DNA of 64,000 bases from CBDCGS01 sp965216915 (GTDB lineage Bacteria; Pseudomonadota; Alphaproteobacteria; UBA828). Position 1 is the first letter of the stretch. Every line of letters begins with the position of its first letter. The translations under genes and the position numbers were made by a program. The notes under the pieces are model-generated. The model was not told the origin of the DNA and ran no database searches. It saw only the letters and a list, made by a program, of their open reading frames with translations. Shown here piece by piece: positions 16,679-23,941 of this stretch. The stretch covers positions 224,377-288,376 of the forward strand of contig CBDCGS010000007.1 in assembly GCA_965216915.1 (NCBI GenBank). Reading direction: 5' to 3'.

Positions 16679-18397
16679 ATGACCGATGCCATGGCCGCGG
16701 CGGGCGTGATCGTCGAGCGCGATGTTGCGATCACAATGCGCGACGGCGTGACGCTGCGTTGCGACGTCTATCGGCCGGCGGACGGCGCGCCCGCGCCTGC
16801 GATCGTGCAGCGTCAGCCCTACGACAAGGCGGTGGCGCAAGTTTACGTCTACGACCATCCGGCCGTTTACGCGCGTCATGGCTACGCGACGGTGATCCAG
16901 GACAGCCGGGGCCGTTACGCGTCCGAAGGCACGTTCTACCCCCTCAGGCGCGATGCCGAGGACGGCTACGACACCATCGAATGGTGCGCCGCCCAATCTT
17001 GGTGCAACGGCAAGGTGGGGAGCTTCGGCTTTTCGATTCCCGGCATCAACCAGCTGCTCGCGGCCGCGCTCAAGCCACCCCATCTGGTGACCGCCGTGCC
17101 GGGCTTCTATCCGGGCGGCATGTACGAGGGGTTCACCCATGTCGGCGGCACCTTCGGCCTCGCCGCCGTCATGGATTGGGGCGTGCTGATCGCCGGCGAG
17201 GCGGTGAAGCGTCGCGGCGATGCGTCCCTGCTCGCCGCCGTCGGTGACGCGGCCTCCTATGGCGGACGCTGGCCGGCGGCGATGGCGCTCCGCGACATAC
17301 CGCTGCTGGTGGAGCCCGATATCCTGCCGTTTCTCAAGGACTATCTCGAGCATCCCGACCACGACTCGTACTGGGATGAATGGGAGCTCGCGCCGCGCCT
17401 GCCCGATGTGGACATTCCGTGCCTCCATGTGAGCGGTTGGTACGACAGCTTCATTCCGCAGACGATCGAGGCCTTTCAGGCGCTCGCGGCCGACGGGCGG
17501 ACCGAGCACCGCCTCTTGGTCGGGCCCTGGTACCACATCCCTTGGACGCAACAGGTCGGCGCGATCGATTTCGGCGACGACGCGAAGAACATCGTCAACC
17601 AATATCAACGGGCCTGGCTCGACGCCTGGCTCAAGGACGATCGGCGCGCGCTCGACGCGTTGCCGATGGTGCGCGTCTTCGTCACCGGCGCGAATGGCTG
17701 GCGGGACTATGACGCTTGGCCGCCGCCCGGCGCCTCATCCGAGCGCTGGTATCTGCATTCGCGCGGTCGGGCCAATTCGCTGAGCGGCGACGGTGCGTTG
17801 GATCGGGAGGCGCCGGGCGCGGAGGCCCCCGACTTCTTCATCTACAACCCGTTCGATCCCGTGCCGAGCCTCGGCGGTCACTCCTGCTGCCTGCCCGAAA
17901 CCGCGCCGATGGGCGCGCTCGACCAACGCCCGGTCGAGCACCGCAATGACGTGCTCGTCTATAGCTCGGCGCCTCTCGACCAAGCCCTGTTCGCAGCAGG
18001 CTTCGTCAAGGCCCGGCTGCATGCGGCGACCTCGGCCCGCGACACGGATTTCACGGTCAAGCTCTGCGACGTCCACCCCGATGGCGCCTCGATCAATCTG
18101 TTCGAGGGCGTGATTCGCGGCCGCTACCGGGAGAGCCGCAAGACCGCCGTGCCGCTGGAGCCGGATCGCATCTATCCGTTCGACATCGACGTCGGGGTGA
18201 TCTGCCACGAGTTCCGCGCCGGCCATTGCGTTCGCGTCGAGGTCTCGAGCAGCAACTATCCGGCGTTCGACCGCAATCCCAACACCGGCGCCCCGATCGG
18301 CGCGGAGCATGCGTTCGACCTGGTGCCGGCGAGCCAAACGGTGTTTCACGACAACAACCATCCATCCTTCATCGAGCTGCCGGTGGTCCGGCGATGA
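16679..18397 (+). CDS. CocE/NonD-family (X-Pro dipeptidyl-peptidase S15-like) hydrolase
   Basis: A 572-residue serine hydrolase. The N-terminal MRDGVTLRCDVYRPADG and DSRGRYASEG blocks, the nucleophile elbow GFSIPG (Ser119), the acid region CLHVSGWYDSF and the histidine in VGPWYHIPW define the CocE/NonD family; the last ~220 residues form the jelly-roll domain (FTVKLCDVHPDGASINL). Members cleave esters, peptides or macrolactones. The ATG at 16679 follows GGGAGGG. There is no signal peptide, so it is cytoplasmic. Its position divergent from an importer operon and 29 bases upstream of the triple-RidA gene suggests that it acts on the imported compound (inference). Confidence 0.9.
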   Translation: MTDAMAAAGVIVERDVAITMRDGVTLRCDVYRPADGAPAPAIVQRQPYDKAVAQVYVYDHPAVYARHGYATVIQDSRGRYASEGTFYPLRRDAEDGYDTIEWCAAQSWCNGKVGSFGFSIPGINQLLAAALKPPHLVTAVPGFYPGGMYEGFTHVGGTFGLAAVMDWGVLIAGEAVKRRGDASLLAAVGDAASYGGRWPAAMALRDIPLLVEPDILPFLKDYLEHPDHDSYWDEWELAPRLPDVDIPCLHVSGWYDSFIPQTIEAFQALAADGRTEHRLLVGPWYHIPWTQQVGAIDFGDDAKNIVNQYQRAWLDAWLKDDRRALDALPMVRVFVTGANGWRDYDAWPPPGASSERWYLHSRGRANSLSGDGALDREAPGAEAPDFFIYNPFDPVPSLGGHSCCLPETAPMGALDQRPVEHRNDVLVYSSAPLDQALFAAGFVKARLHAATSARDTDFTVKLCDVHPDGASINLFEGVIRGRYRESRKTAVPLEPDRIYPFDIDVGVICHEFRAGHCVRVEVSSSNYPAFDRNPNTGAPIGAEHAFDLVPASQTVFHDNNHPSFIELPVVRR

Positions 18398-18426
18398 CGG
18401 GTGGAACCTGACGGGGGAGGAGGCGC

Positions 18427-19620
18427 ATGGCCAACGACCGTATCCATGTCAATCCATCGAGCGAGCGCTGGGCCAAGCGGCTGCCGGCATCCGCGGCGGT
18501 TCGCGTTGGCGACCTGCTTTTTGTATCGGGTCAGGCGAGCACCGACGACGCGGGCAAGCCGCTCCATGCGGGCGATCCCGCGAAACAGCTGCAGACCGCA
18601 TTCGCACGCGTTCGCAAGGTGTTGAAGGCGGCCGGCGCCGATCTTGGCGACGTGCTCGACGTGATGACCTTTCACAAGGATCCGCGCACGATCGACCAAG
18701 CCATGCGCTACGGGCACAAGGTGTTCAAGGCGCCATTTCCGGCATGGACGGCGGCCGGCATGGTGGGAACCTATCGCCCCGAGCTCGAGGTCATCGTCCG
18801 GGTGATCGCACATCTCGGCAAGGGTCAGAAACGCGGCATCACGCCCGCGACGGTGGGCTGGATGAAGGGGCTGCCGATGTCGGCGGCCTGCAAGAAGGGT
18901 GGCTACGTGTTCACCAGCGGTCTCCTCGCCGCCAAGGCCGATGGCGGCGTGGTCGCGCCCGCCGATCACATGGCGCAAGCGCGCTTCTGCTACGACCACC
19001 TGAAGCAGATCATGGCGCAAGCTGGCGGCTCGCTCGACGACATCGTCGACATGATTGCGTTCAATCACGACGCGCGCGGCATGGATGCTTCGGTCGATAC
19101 CTGGTGCAACGAGACCATCCCGGGTGTCGCGGTCAAGGAATGCTCGGCCTATACCGCGATCGCGGTGACCGGCCTGCATCGCATGGGGCAGGTGGGGTGC
19201 TATCGCGCGGTGGCAGATTTGAGCGAGAGCCCGCGGGTCGCGACCAACCTGCCGAGCGTCCATTGGTACAAGCAGCGCATCGCCGGCGCCTCGAAGAAGC
19301 GCGACGGGCGGCTCATCGGGATCGCCGGCCAGGTGGCTTCGGATGGTGATCAGAACATCATCGCGCGGGGCGATGTCGCCTCGCAGGCGCACTACTGCTT
19401 CAGCCAGATCCGCGGCGTGCTGGAGAAGCATGGCGCCGGGCTCGAGAACGTCGTGGACATCGTCTCGTTCCACAAGGATCCGCGCGCGTGGGAGACGGTG
19501 ATGGCGGTCGGACGCGAGCTCTTCAAACCCGGCCACTACCCGGCCTGGACACCGGTCGGGTGCACGGGGCTCTACCTGGAGGGCTACCTCCACGAGATCT
19601 ACGCCGTCGCGATGGTCTAA
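18427..19620 (+). CDS. Protein of three tandem RidA (YjgF/YER057c/UK114) domains
   Basis: A 397-residue protein that is three times the normal RidA length. Repeat one (about 1-135) contains VRVGDLLFVSGQAS and LGDVLDVMTFHKDP; repeat two (about 140-262) GYVFTSGLLAAK and LDDIVDMIAFNHDA; repeat three (about 265-397) RLIGIAGQVASDGD and LENVVDIVSFHKDP. RidA proteins are normally homotrimers, with active sites between subunits, and hydrolyse reactive enamines/imines; this chain could form the whole trimer. The carboxylate-binding arginine before the last strand seems kept in repeats one (YRPELEVIVR) and two (GCYRAV) but is replaced by LEGYLHEIY in repeat three. Strong GGGGGAGGAGG ribosome site. Probably co-transcribed with the hydrolase. 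Confidence 0.88.
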   Translation: MANDRIHVNPSSERWAKRLPASAAVRVGDLLFVSGQASTDDAGKPLHAGDPAKQLQTAFARVRKVLKAAGADLGDVLDVMTFHKDPRTIDQAMRYGHKVFKAPFPAWTAAGMVGTYRPELEVIVRVIAHLGKGQKRGITPATVGWMKGLPMSAACKKGGYVFTSGLLAAKADGGVVAPADHMAQARFCYDHLKQIMAQAGGSLDDIVDMIAFNHDARGMDASVDTWCNETIPGVAVKECSAYTAIAVTGLHRMGQVGCYRAVADLSESPRVATNLPSVHWYKQRIAGASKKRDGRLIGIAGQVASDGDQNIIARGDVASQAHYCFSQIRGVLEKHGAGLENVVDIVSFHKDPRAWETVMAVGRELFKPGHYPAWTPVGCTGLYLEGYLHEIYAVAMV

Positions 19621-19706
19621 AGCGCGCGCCTGCTAGGAAAATGAAGATACAGCCTATCCCGCATCAGCAACCGAGATAGAGATCGCCATTTCCGTCGCAC
19701 TTGAAT

Positions 19707-19723
19707 GCCCGACAATGTCGGGC
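19707..19723. terminator. Hairpin downstream of the triple-RidA gene, possible terminator
   Basis: GCCCGAC-AAT-GTCGGGC: perfect 7-bp stem with a 3-base loop, 87 bases after the RidA stop. No T-run follows, so a factor-independent terminator is possible but not certain. Confidence 0.4.
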
Positions 19724-19759
19724 GGATCATTAACCGAGGTAAGCAAAGTGCAAGCCTGA

Positions 19760-19791
19760 CACCGTTATTCGGATCTTGGCACCGTTATTCG
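19760..19791. repeat. Two direct repeats CACCGTTATTCG, 20 bp apart
   Basis: CACCGTTATTCG occurs at 19760-19771 and again at 19780-19791, start to start exactly 20 bases, about two turns of DNA, so both copies face the same side of the helix. They lie just upstream of the first palindrome. Could be regulatory-protein contacts; function unknown. Confidence 0.5.
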
Positions 19792-19795
19792 AGTT

Positions 19796-19818
19796 AAGTG
19801 TCAAATTTCTTGACACTT
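19796..19818. promoter_or_regulatory. Palindromic site 1: TGTCAA-N5-TTGACA core
   Basis: AAGTGTCAA (19796-19804), spacer ATTTC, TTGACACTT (19810-19818): perfect 9-bp arms. Its core TGTCAA-N5-TTGACA has the same design as site 2 at 19900-19916 (shared form TGTMAA-N5-TTKACA). Centred about 211 bases upstream of the predicted start of transcription, a typical place for a sigma-54 activator site. Confidence 0.6.
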
Positions 19819-19899
19819 TAATGCGATGCGTTCTCGCTTTAAGGCGTTGATTAACCACGATACCATCGCGCCAAGACCGCGTGAGACGCCCGACTTTTG

Positions 19900-19916
19900 T
19901 GTAAAGATGTTTTACA
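19900..19916. promoter_or_regulatory. Palindromic site 2: TGTAAA-N5-TTTACA
   Basis: TGTAAA (19900-19905), spacer GATGT, TTTACA (19911-19916): perfect 6-bp arms with the same 5-base spacer as site 1. Centre-to-centre distance to site 1 is 101 bases and to the -24 element about 85 bases. Likely second binding site for the same dimeric activator, perhaps PrsR (inference). Confidence 0.6.
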
Positions 19917-19991
19917 ATAATGACAAACGGCACCCCCCAGATATTTCATAACCTCTTGATACTAAAGGCACCTTTGGTCTCCCCAGAATTC

Positions 19992-20007
19992 TGGCCCGGT
20001 TCTTGCG
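19992..20007 (+). promoter_or_regulatory. Sigma-54 (RpoN) promoter of the PEP-CTERM gene
   Basis: TGGCCC-GGTTC-TTGCG matches the -24/-12 consensus TGGCAC-N5-TTGCW, with exactly ten bases between the GG and GC doublets. The predicted start of transcription is near 20018, giving a leader of about 40 bases before the ATG at 20058. PEP-CTERM genes are known in other exosortase-bearing bacteria to be controlled by sigma-54 and the PrsK/PrsR system, which supports the call. Confidence 0.75.
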
Positions 20008-20057
20008 TGTGATTGGTCGAATGGTTTCAACCATCCAATAGCTCCGGAGCGAAAAGG

Positions 20058-21131
20058 ATGACCTTCCGTTCAGCCCGACGTCTAATGATCCTTGGTGCAC
20101 TCGCCGCCGGCCTGGCCTGGGCGAATCCTGCCAGCGCGACCCCGACGAGTGGTGAGCTGTTCTTTACGACCTTCAGCCCCGTCGGCGGTTCGAACGTCTT
20201 TTCGGTCGACTACAGCTTTGACGGCGCCGCCGTGTTCTCGCTTAGTGCGCCTGCTCCGATCGGCCTCACGCCCGGTGCGGACGGGATCGCGGGCAATCCA
20301 CAGAACGCGGATTTGTTGATCGTCGGCGGCCAGGGGCCAGACATTAGCAACATCAGCAAGAGCACCGGCACGGTCAGTACGGTGGCCAGCCCCGTCAACG
20401 TGTTCCATCTCGAGGTGCCTTCCTCGAACCTGGTGCTAGGCTCCGGAATACCGGGTGCCATTGCGCGGCATCCGATCGCCGCGGATGGATCCCTCGGCCC
20501 GGGTACCGCGATCCCCATCGTAGGGGTCGATACAGCAATCACTCAGGTAATCGATACGCCGTCGGGTTTCTTCTACACAGCGAGTGGCCCGGGCGGCATC
20601 GGAACCTACGGAACATTGACATTTGACACGGGCGACCCCGCAACCGCGACCAGCGCGACGTCGACGCGCTTGCACGGCACTGGCGGTTCCATTAGCTCGT
20701 CGAATTTGGAGGCGGCACATGGCGGTGTCTTCGATCCGTTCACGAACACCGTCATCATCATGGGTGACGGCCACGTGACCCAACTCGACCTTGCCGGCAA
20801 CATCGTTTCGGATCGCAATTTTGCCGGTTTCAACGGTGTGTTTCCAAATTTCGATCAGGGGACCGTCGATGGTCTCGGTCACCTCTTCGTCGCAAGCAAC
20901 ACCGGGCATTTGCTCTTCATCGATTATGGGGTGACCGGCCTGATCGGCGACCTCTCGAACTTCGGTGCGATTCCGTTTCTGATTGGCAACCTCGATGATG
21001 TCGCACCGCTCGTCGGAGAAGGGTCGACTGTTCCTACCCCCGCCCCCGAGCCCGTGACCGGTTTGCTTCTCGGCTCCGGCCTCGCCGCGCTGGGCCTCGT
21101 GGTGTGGCGGCGGAGGCGGACGGCGCGCTGA
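20058..21131 (+). CDS. PEP-CTERM sorting-domain protein (exosortase substrate)
   Basis: A 357-residue exported protein. Residues 1-30 form a signal peptide (basic TFRSARRL, then LGALAAGLAWANPASA). The body is Gly/Ser/Thr/Asp-rich beta structure with blocks such as GVFDPFTNTVIIMGDGHV and GTVDGLGHLFVASNTGHL that suggest a propeller-like fold; its function is unknown. The C-terminus is a clear PEP-CTERM tail: PAPEP, a hydrophobic stretch LLLGSGLAALGLVVW and RRRR. An exosortase (EpsH) would cut after the PEP motif and attach the protein to the surface or extracellular matrix; no exosortase gene lies in this window. Start at 20058 behind GGAGCGAAAAGG; an ATG at 20013 would spoil the signal peptide. 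Under a sigma-54-type promoter. Confidence 0.9.
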   Translation: MTFRSARRLMILGALAAGLAWANPASATPTSGELFFTTFSPVGGSNVFSVDYSFDGAAVFSLSAPAPIGLTPGADGIAGNPQNADLLIVGGQGPDISNISKSTGTVSTVASPVNVFHLEVPSSNLVLGSGIPGAIARHPIAADGSLGPGTAIPIVGVDTAITQVIDTPSGFFYTASGPGGIGTYGTLTFDTGDPATATSATSTRLHGTGGSISSSNLEAAHGGVFDPFTNTVIIMGDGHVTQLDLAGNIVSDRNFAGFNGVFPNFDQGTVDGLGHLFVASNTGHLLFIDYGVTGLIGDLSNFGAIPFLIGNLDDVAPLVGEGSTVPTPAPEPVTGLLLGSGLAALGLVVWRRRRTAR

Positions 21132-21432
21132 GGATCGGCGTTCGAGGATCGCCGTTAAGAGAAAGCGCCCCGCCGACGGCGCGTCGGTGGTACAACGGTC
21201 AGCGAAGACGACTTCTGCAGTCGGACCGCGATGGGCCGTGATCACGGATCACGCGCCCACCGATGAGCCCAGCAGCTGGCTTTTGATCGTGGCGGGGCTC
21301 GGAATGCTGGGATGGTTCGCGTGCCGGGGCCGAGCATACCCGGATACCGCAACTGCCTGAATGGGACGGATTCGCGTCGAAGGCTCGTCGATCGCCGAGC
21401 TAGCTCGGACGTTTCGTGTTAAGAGGACAACC
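21132..21432. other. Intergenic region with a stray PEP-CTERM tail
   Basis: About 300 bases between the PEP-CTERM gene and the ridA gene. The only structure I can support is the short coding remnant at 21238-21360. The last 70 bases, with an AAGAGGACAACC ribosome site, are the leader of the ridA gene. No promoter is recognised with confidence. Confidence 0.6.
21238..21360 (+). pseudogene. Orphan PEP-CTERM tail, probable remnant of a second PEP-CTERM gene
   Basis: Read from GTG 21238, the frame gives 40 residues including TDEPSSWLLIVAGLGMLGWF followed by ACRGRAYP and a stop at 21360. This has the three-part shape of a PEP-CTERM signal: an EP motif, a hydrophobic helix with LGMLGWF, and a basic end. 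The PEP core is TDEP and the basic cluster only CRGR, so it is decayed or atypical. The frame is open from 21058 but differs from that of the upstream PEP-CTERM gene and offers no signal peptide. Most likely the tail of a duplicated or truncated neighbour. Confidence 0.6.
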
Positions 21433-21819
21433 ATGATCAAGCTTACCAACCCGTCGTCGATCGTCGCGCCGGCGTCGTTTTATAGCCAAGGCGCCGAAGT
21501 CGGCCCCAATGCGCGTTGGCTCCACATATCGGGGCAGGTCGGCGTCGACCCGAGCGGCACTATCGAGGCGGGGTTCGAGGCGCAGCTCCACCGCGTGTGG
21601 CAGAACACACTCGCCGTGCTCGCGGAATCGGGCATGGGAATCCGGAACTTGGTCATCGCCCGCACTCTGCTGACCGATCGCGCCCAGGTCCCGGCTTATC
21701 GTGAGATCCGTGACAGCTACCTTAACGGCCACCAAGCGGCCTCGACCCTCTTCATCGTCGCGGCGCTGGCGCACCCCGATTGGCTCGTCGAGATGGAGGC
21801 GGTTGCGGCGGCGGCCTGA
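21433..21819 (+). CDS. RidA-family protein (single domain)
   Basis: A 128-residue RidA/YjgF-family protein of normal length. Motifs: WLHISGQVGVDPSG, a helix with WQNTLAVLAESGMGIRNLVIARTLLTD, and a C-terminal strand DWLVEMEAVAAA that supplies the conserved glutamate. The carboxylate-binding arginine expected before this strand is not obvious: the site reads AALAHPDWLVEMEAV, so the activity may differ from that of canonical RidA imine deaminase. The ATG at 21433 follows AAGAGGAC. It lies 22 bases before hyuA and is probably co-transcribed, which suggests that it clears a reactive imine or enamine formed during ring opening (inference). Confidence 0.87.
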   Translation: MIKLTNPSSIVAPASFYSQGAEVGPNARWLHISGQVGVDPSGTIEAGFEAQLHRVWQNTLAVLAESGMGIRNLVIARTLLTDRAQVPAYREIRDSYLNGHQAASTLFIVAALAHPDWLVEMEAVAAAA

Positions 21820-21841
21820 GCACGGTCGCGGCGGTTTCGCG

Positions 21842-23941
21842 ATGCGCTATCGGCTCGGCGTCGATATCGGGGGCACCTTTACCGATATCGCGCTGCTCGA
21901 CGAGCAGGCCGGAGCGTTCTGGACCCACAAGCAGCTGACCACACCCGACGACCCGGCGCGGGCCGTGCTCGAAGGTGTCGAGGCCATCCTCACGCGCGTC
22001 GGCGTCCCGATCGAGCAGGTCGACTGGTTTGCCCATGGCACGACATTGGTCACCAACGCGGTGATCGAGCGACGCGGCGCGCGCACGGGCATGCTCGTCA
22101 CGGCAGGTTTTCGCGACGTCCTCGATATGGGTTACGAGACGCGCTACGACCTCTTCGACCTGCGGCTGAAGTTTCCGACGCCGGTCGTGCCGCGCGCGCT
22201 GCGACGCGAGATCGGCGAGCGGCTGCGCTACGACGGTAGCGAGATGGCACCGCTCGACGAGGAGGCGGTGCGCAGCGCGGTCGACGATCTCGTCTCGGCC
22301 CACGGGATCGAGGCGCTCGCGATTTGCTTCCTTCACTCGTTCGTCAATCCTGCACACGAGCAGCGCGCGGCGGCGCTCTGCGCCGAGGCTTTTCCGGCCC
22401 TCTCGGTTTCGACCTCGGCCGATGTGGTGCCGGTGATTCGCGAATATGAGCGGTGGACCACGGCGACACTGAATGCCTACACGCAGCCGCTGTTCAGCCG
22501 GTACGTGACCCGGCTCGAGGACGGATTGGTTGCGCGCGGTTTTGTCGGTCGCCTCGTGATCATGGCGTCGAGCGGTGGCGTGCTTGTACCGGAAACCGCG
22601 CGCCGCTATCCGGTGCGTGCGCTCGAGTCAGGCCCGGCGGCGGGCGTGCTGATGGCGACTCATCAAGGTCGCACGCTCGGTCTCGGCGACCTGATCTCCT
22701 ACGACATGGGCGGGACGACGGCCAAGGGCGCGCTGGTGCGCGATGGCGCGCCGCTCCGCACCAGCCGCATGGAAGTGGCGCGGGTTCACGAGTTCAAGCG
22801 CGGCAGCGGGCTTCCAGTCTTCGTGCCGACCATCGACATGGTCGAGATCGGCGCGGGTGGCGGCAGTATCGCCGAGGTGGACGAGCGCGGCCTCATCCGC
22901 GTCGGTCCGCGAAGCGCCGGCGCGGATCCGGGACCGGCCTGCTACGGCCAGGGTGGCGACCGCCCGACGCTGACCGATGCCAACCTCGTGCTCGGCTACC
23001 TCGACCCTGCATTCTTTCTCGGCGGCTCGATGGCGCTCGACGTCGATGCGGCCCGCGCGGCGATCGATCGGACCGTGGCCGCGCCGCTCGGCCTCACCGT
23101 CGAGGAGGCGGCCTGGGGCATCCACGAGACGATCAACGAGGATGTGGCGCGGGCCTTCCGCGTGCACGCCGCCGAGCGCGGCTTCGACTATCGGCGCTGC
23201 GACCTCGTGTCATTCGGCGGATCCGGGCCGGCGCATGCGACCCGCGTGGCGCGCAAGCTGAAGGCGCCGCGCGTCGCGATTCCGATTGCTGCCGGCGTGC
23301 TGTCGGCGTTCGGGCTCCTCGTGAGCCCGCTCTCCTTCGAGCGCACGCGCTCATATCCGGTGCCGCTTGCCGATCTCGATTGTCCCACGTTCGTCGAAAC
23401 CCTCGGCGCATTGGCCGAGGAAGCGCGGGCGCCTTTTGCCGAGGCGCCGCGTGAGATCGGCGCGGTCGAGACGATCCACCGTCTCGACATGCGCTACGAG
23501 GGGCAGGGACACGAGGTGGAGGTCACGTTGCCGAGCGGTGTTGCGTTGGAGACCGCGTTTGCCCAGCTGAGCGATTTGTTCGGCACGGCCTACGCCGCGC
23601 TCTACGCCGCGTCGGACCTCTCGCAGCCCATCGAGGTCGTGGCGTGGAAGGCGGAGGCGATCGCAGGCACGCGGCCGGCGGTCGGCGCGCTCGAGCTTGC
23701 CGATCTTCGGTCCGATGGAGCGCGTGCGAAACAGAAGGGCGAGCGGCGCACCTATTTCGCGGGGCGTCAGGGCTTCGAGGCGTGTCCGGTGTTCGACCGC
23801 TATGCGCTCGCGTCCGGCGACACGGTCGCGGGGCCGGCGCTGATCGAGGAGCGTGAATCGACCTGCGTCATCGATGTTGGCTGCATCGCGCGGGTGCGCG
23901 ATGATCTGACTCTGATGTGCGACATCGGGGATGTCGAATGA
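21842..23941 (+). CDS. hyuA: Hydantoinase/oxoprolinase family protein, HyuA-type subunit (second copy)
   Basis: A 699-residue HyuA-family ATPase subunit. N-terminal LGVDIGGTFTDIALLDE, the canonical LESGPAAGVLMATH phosphate loop (which is altered in the first copy at 1499), YDMGGTTAKGALV and SAGADPGPACYGQGG. The ATG at 21842 gives the standard N-terminus. It ends in an ATGA overlap with hyuB. With its HyuB it should hydrolyse a hydantoin, 5-oxoproline or related cyclic amide using ATP in the cytoplasm. The ridA gene upstream and the AhpD-like gene downstream are probably in the same operon. Sequence is clearly diverged from the first copy, so this is not a recent duplication. Confidence 0.92.
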   Translation: MRYRLGVDIGGTFTDIALLDEQAGAFWTHKQLTTPDDPARAVLEGVEAILTRVGVPIEQVDWFAHGTTLVTNAVIERRGARTGMLVTAGFRDVLDMGYETRYDLFDLRLKFPTPVVPRALRREIGERLRYDGSEMAPLDEEAVRSAVDDLVSAHGIEALAICFLHSFVNPAHEQRAAALCAEAFPALSVSTSADVVPVIREYERWTTATLNAYTQPLFSRYVTRLEDGLVARGFVGRLVIMASSGGVLVPETARRYPVRALESGPAAGVLMATHQGRTLGLGDLISYDMGGTTAKGALVRDGAPLRTSRMEVARVHEFKRGSGLPVFVPTIDMVEIGAGGGSIAEVDERGLIRVGPRSAGADPGPACYGQGGDRPTLTDANLVLGYLDPAFFLGGSMALDVDAARAAIDRTVAAPLGLTVEEAAWGIHETINEDVARAFRVHAAERGFDYRRCDLVSFGGSGPAHATRVARKLKAPRVAIPIAAGVLSAFGLLVSPLSFERTRSYPVPLADLDCPTFVETLGALAEEARAPFAEAPREIGAVETIHRLDMRYEGQGHEVEVTLPSGVALETAFAQLSDLFGTAYAALYAASDLSQPIEVVAWKAEAIAGTRPAVGALELADLRSDGARAKQKGERRTYFAGRQGFEACPVFDRYALASGDTVAGPALIEERESTCVIDVGCIARVRDDLTLMCDIGDVE

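Larger units (their letters stand above)
19621..20057 (+). promoter_or_regulatory. Long AT-rich upstream control region of the PEP-CTERM gene
   Basis: This 437-base stretch holds no credible gene. From about 19735 to 20000 it is clearly richer in A and T than the surrounding genes. It contains, in order, a hairpin at 19707-19723, two direct repeats at 19760-19791, two related palindromes at 19796-19818 and 19900-19916, and a sigma-54-type promoter at 19992-20007. The elements are listed separately. The layout is that of an enhancer-dependent sigma-54 promoter with upstream activator sites. Confidence 0.7.

Noticed and set aside
16535..17608. Upstream extension of the binding-protein frame to 17608
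   Set aside because: A GTG at 16534 with a perfect GGGAGGA site and a signal peptide marks the true start; the extension is antisense to the CocE-type hydrolase.
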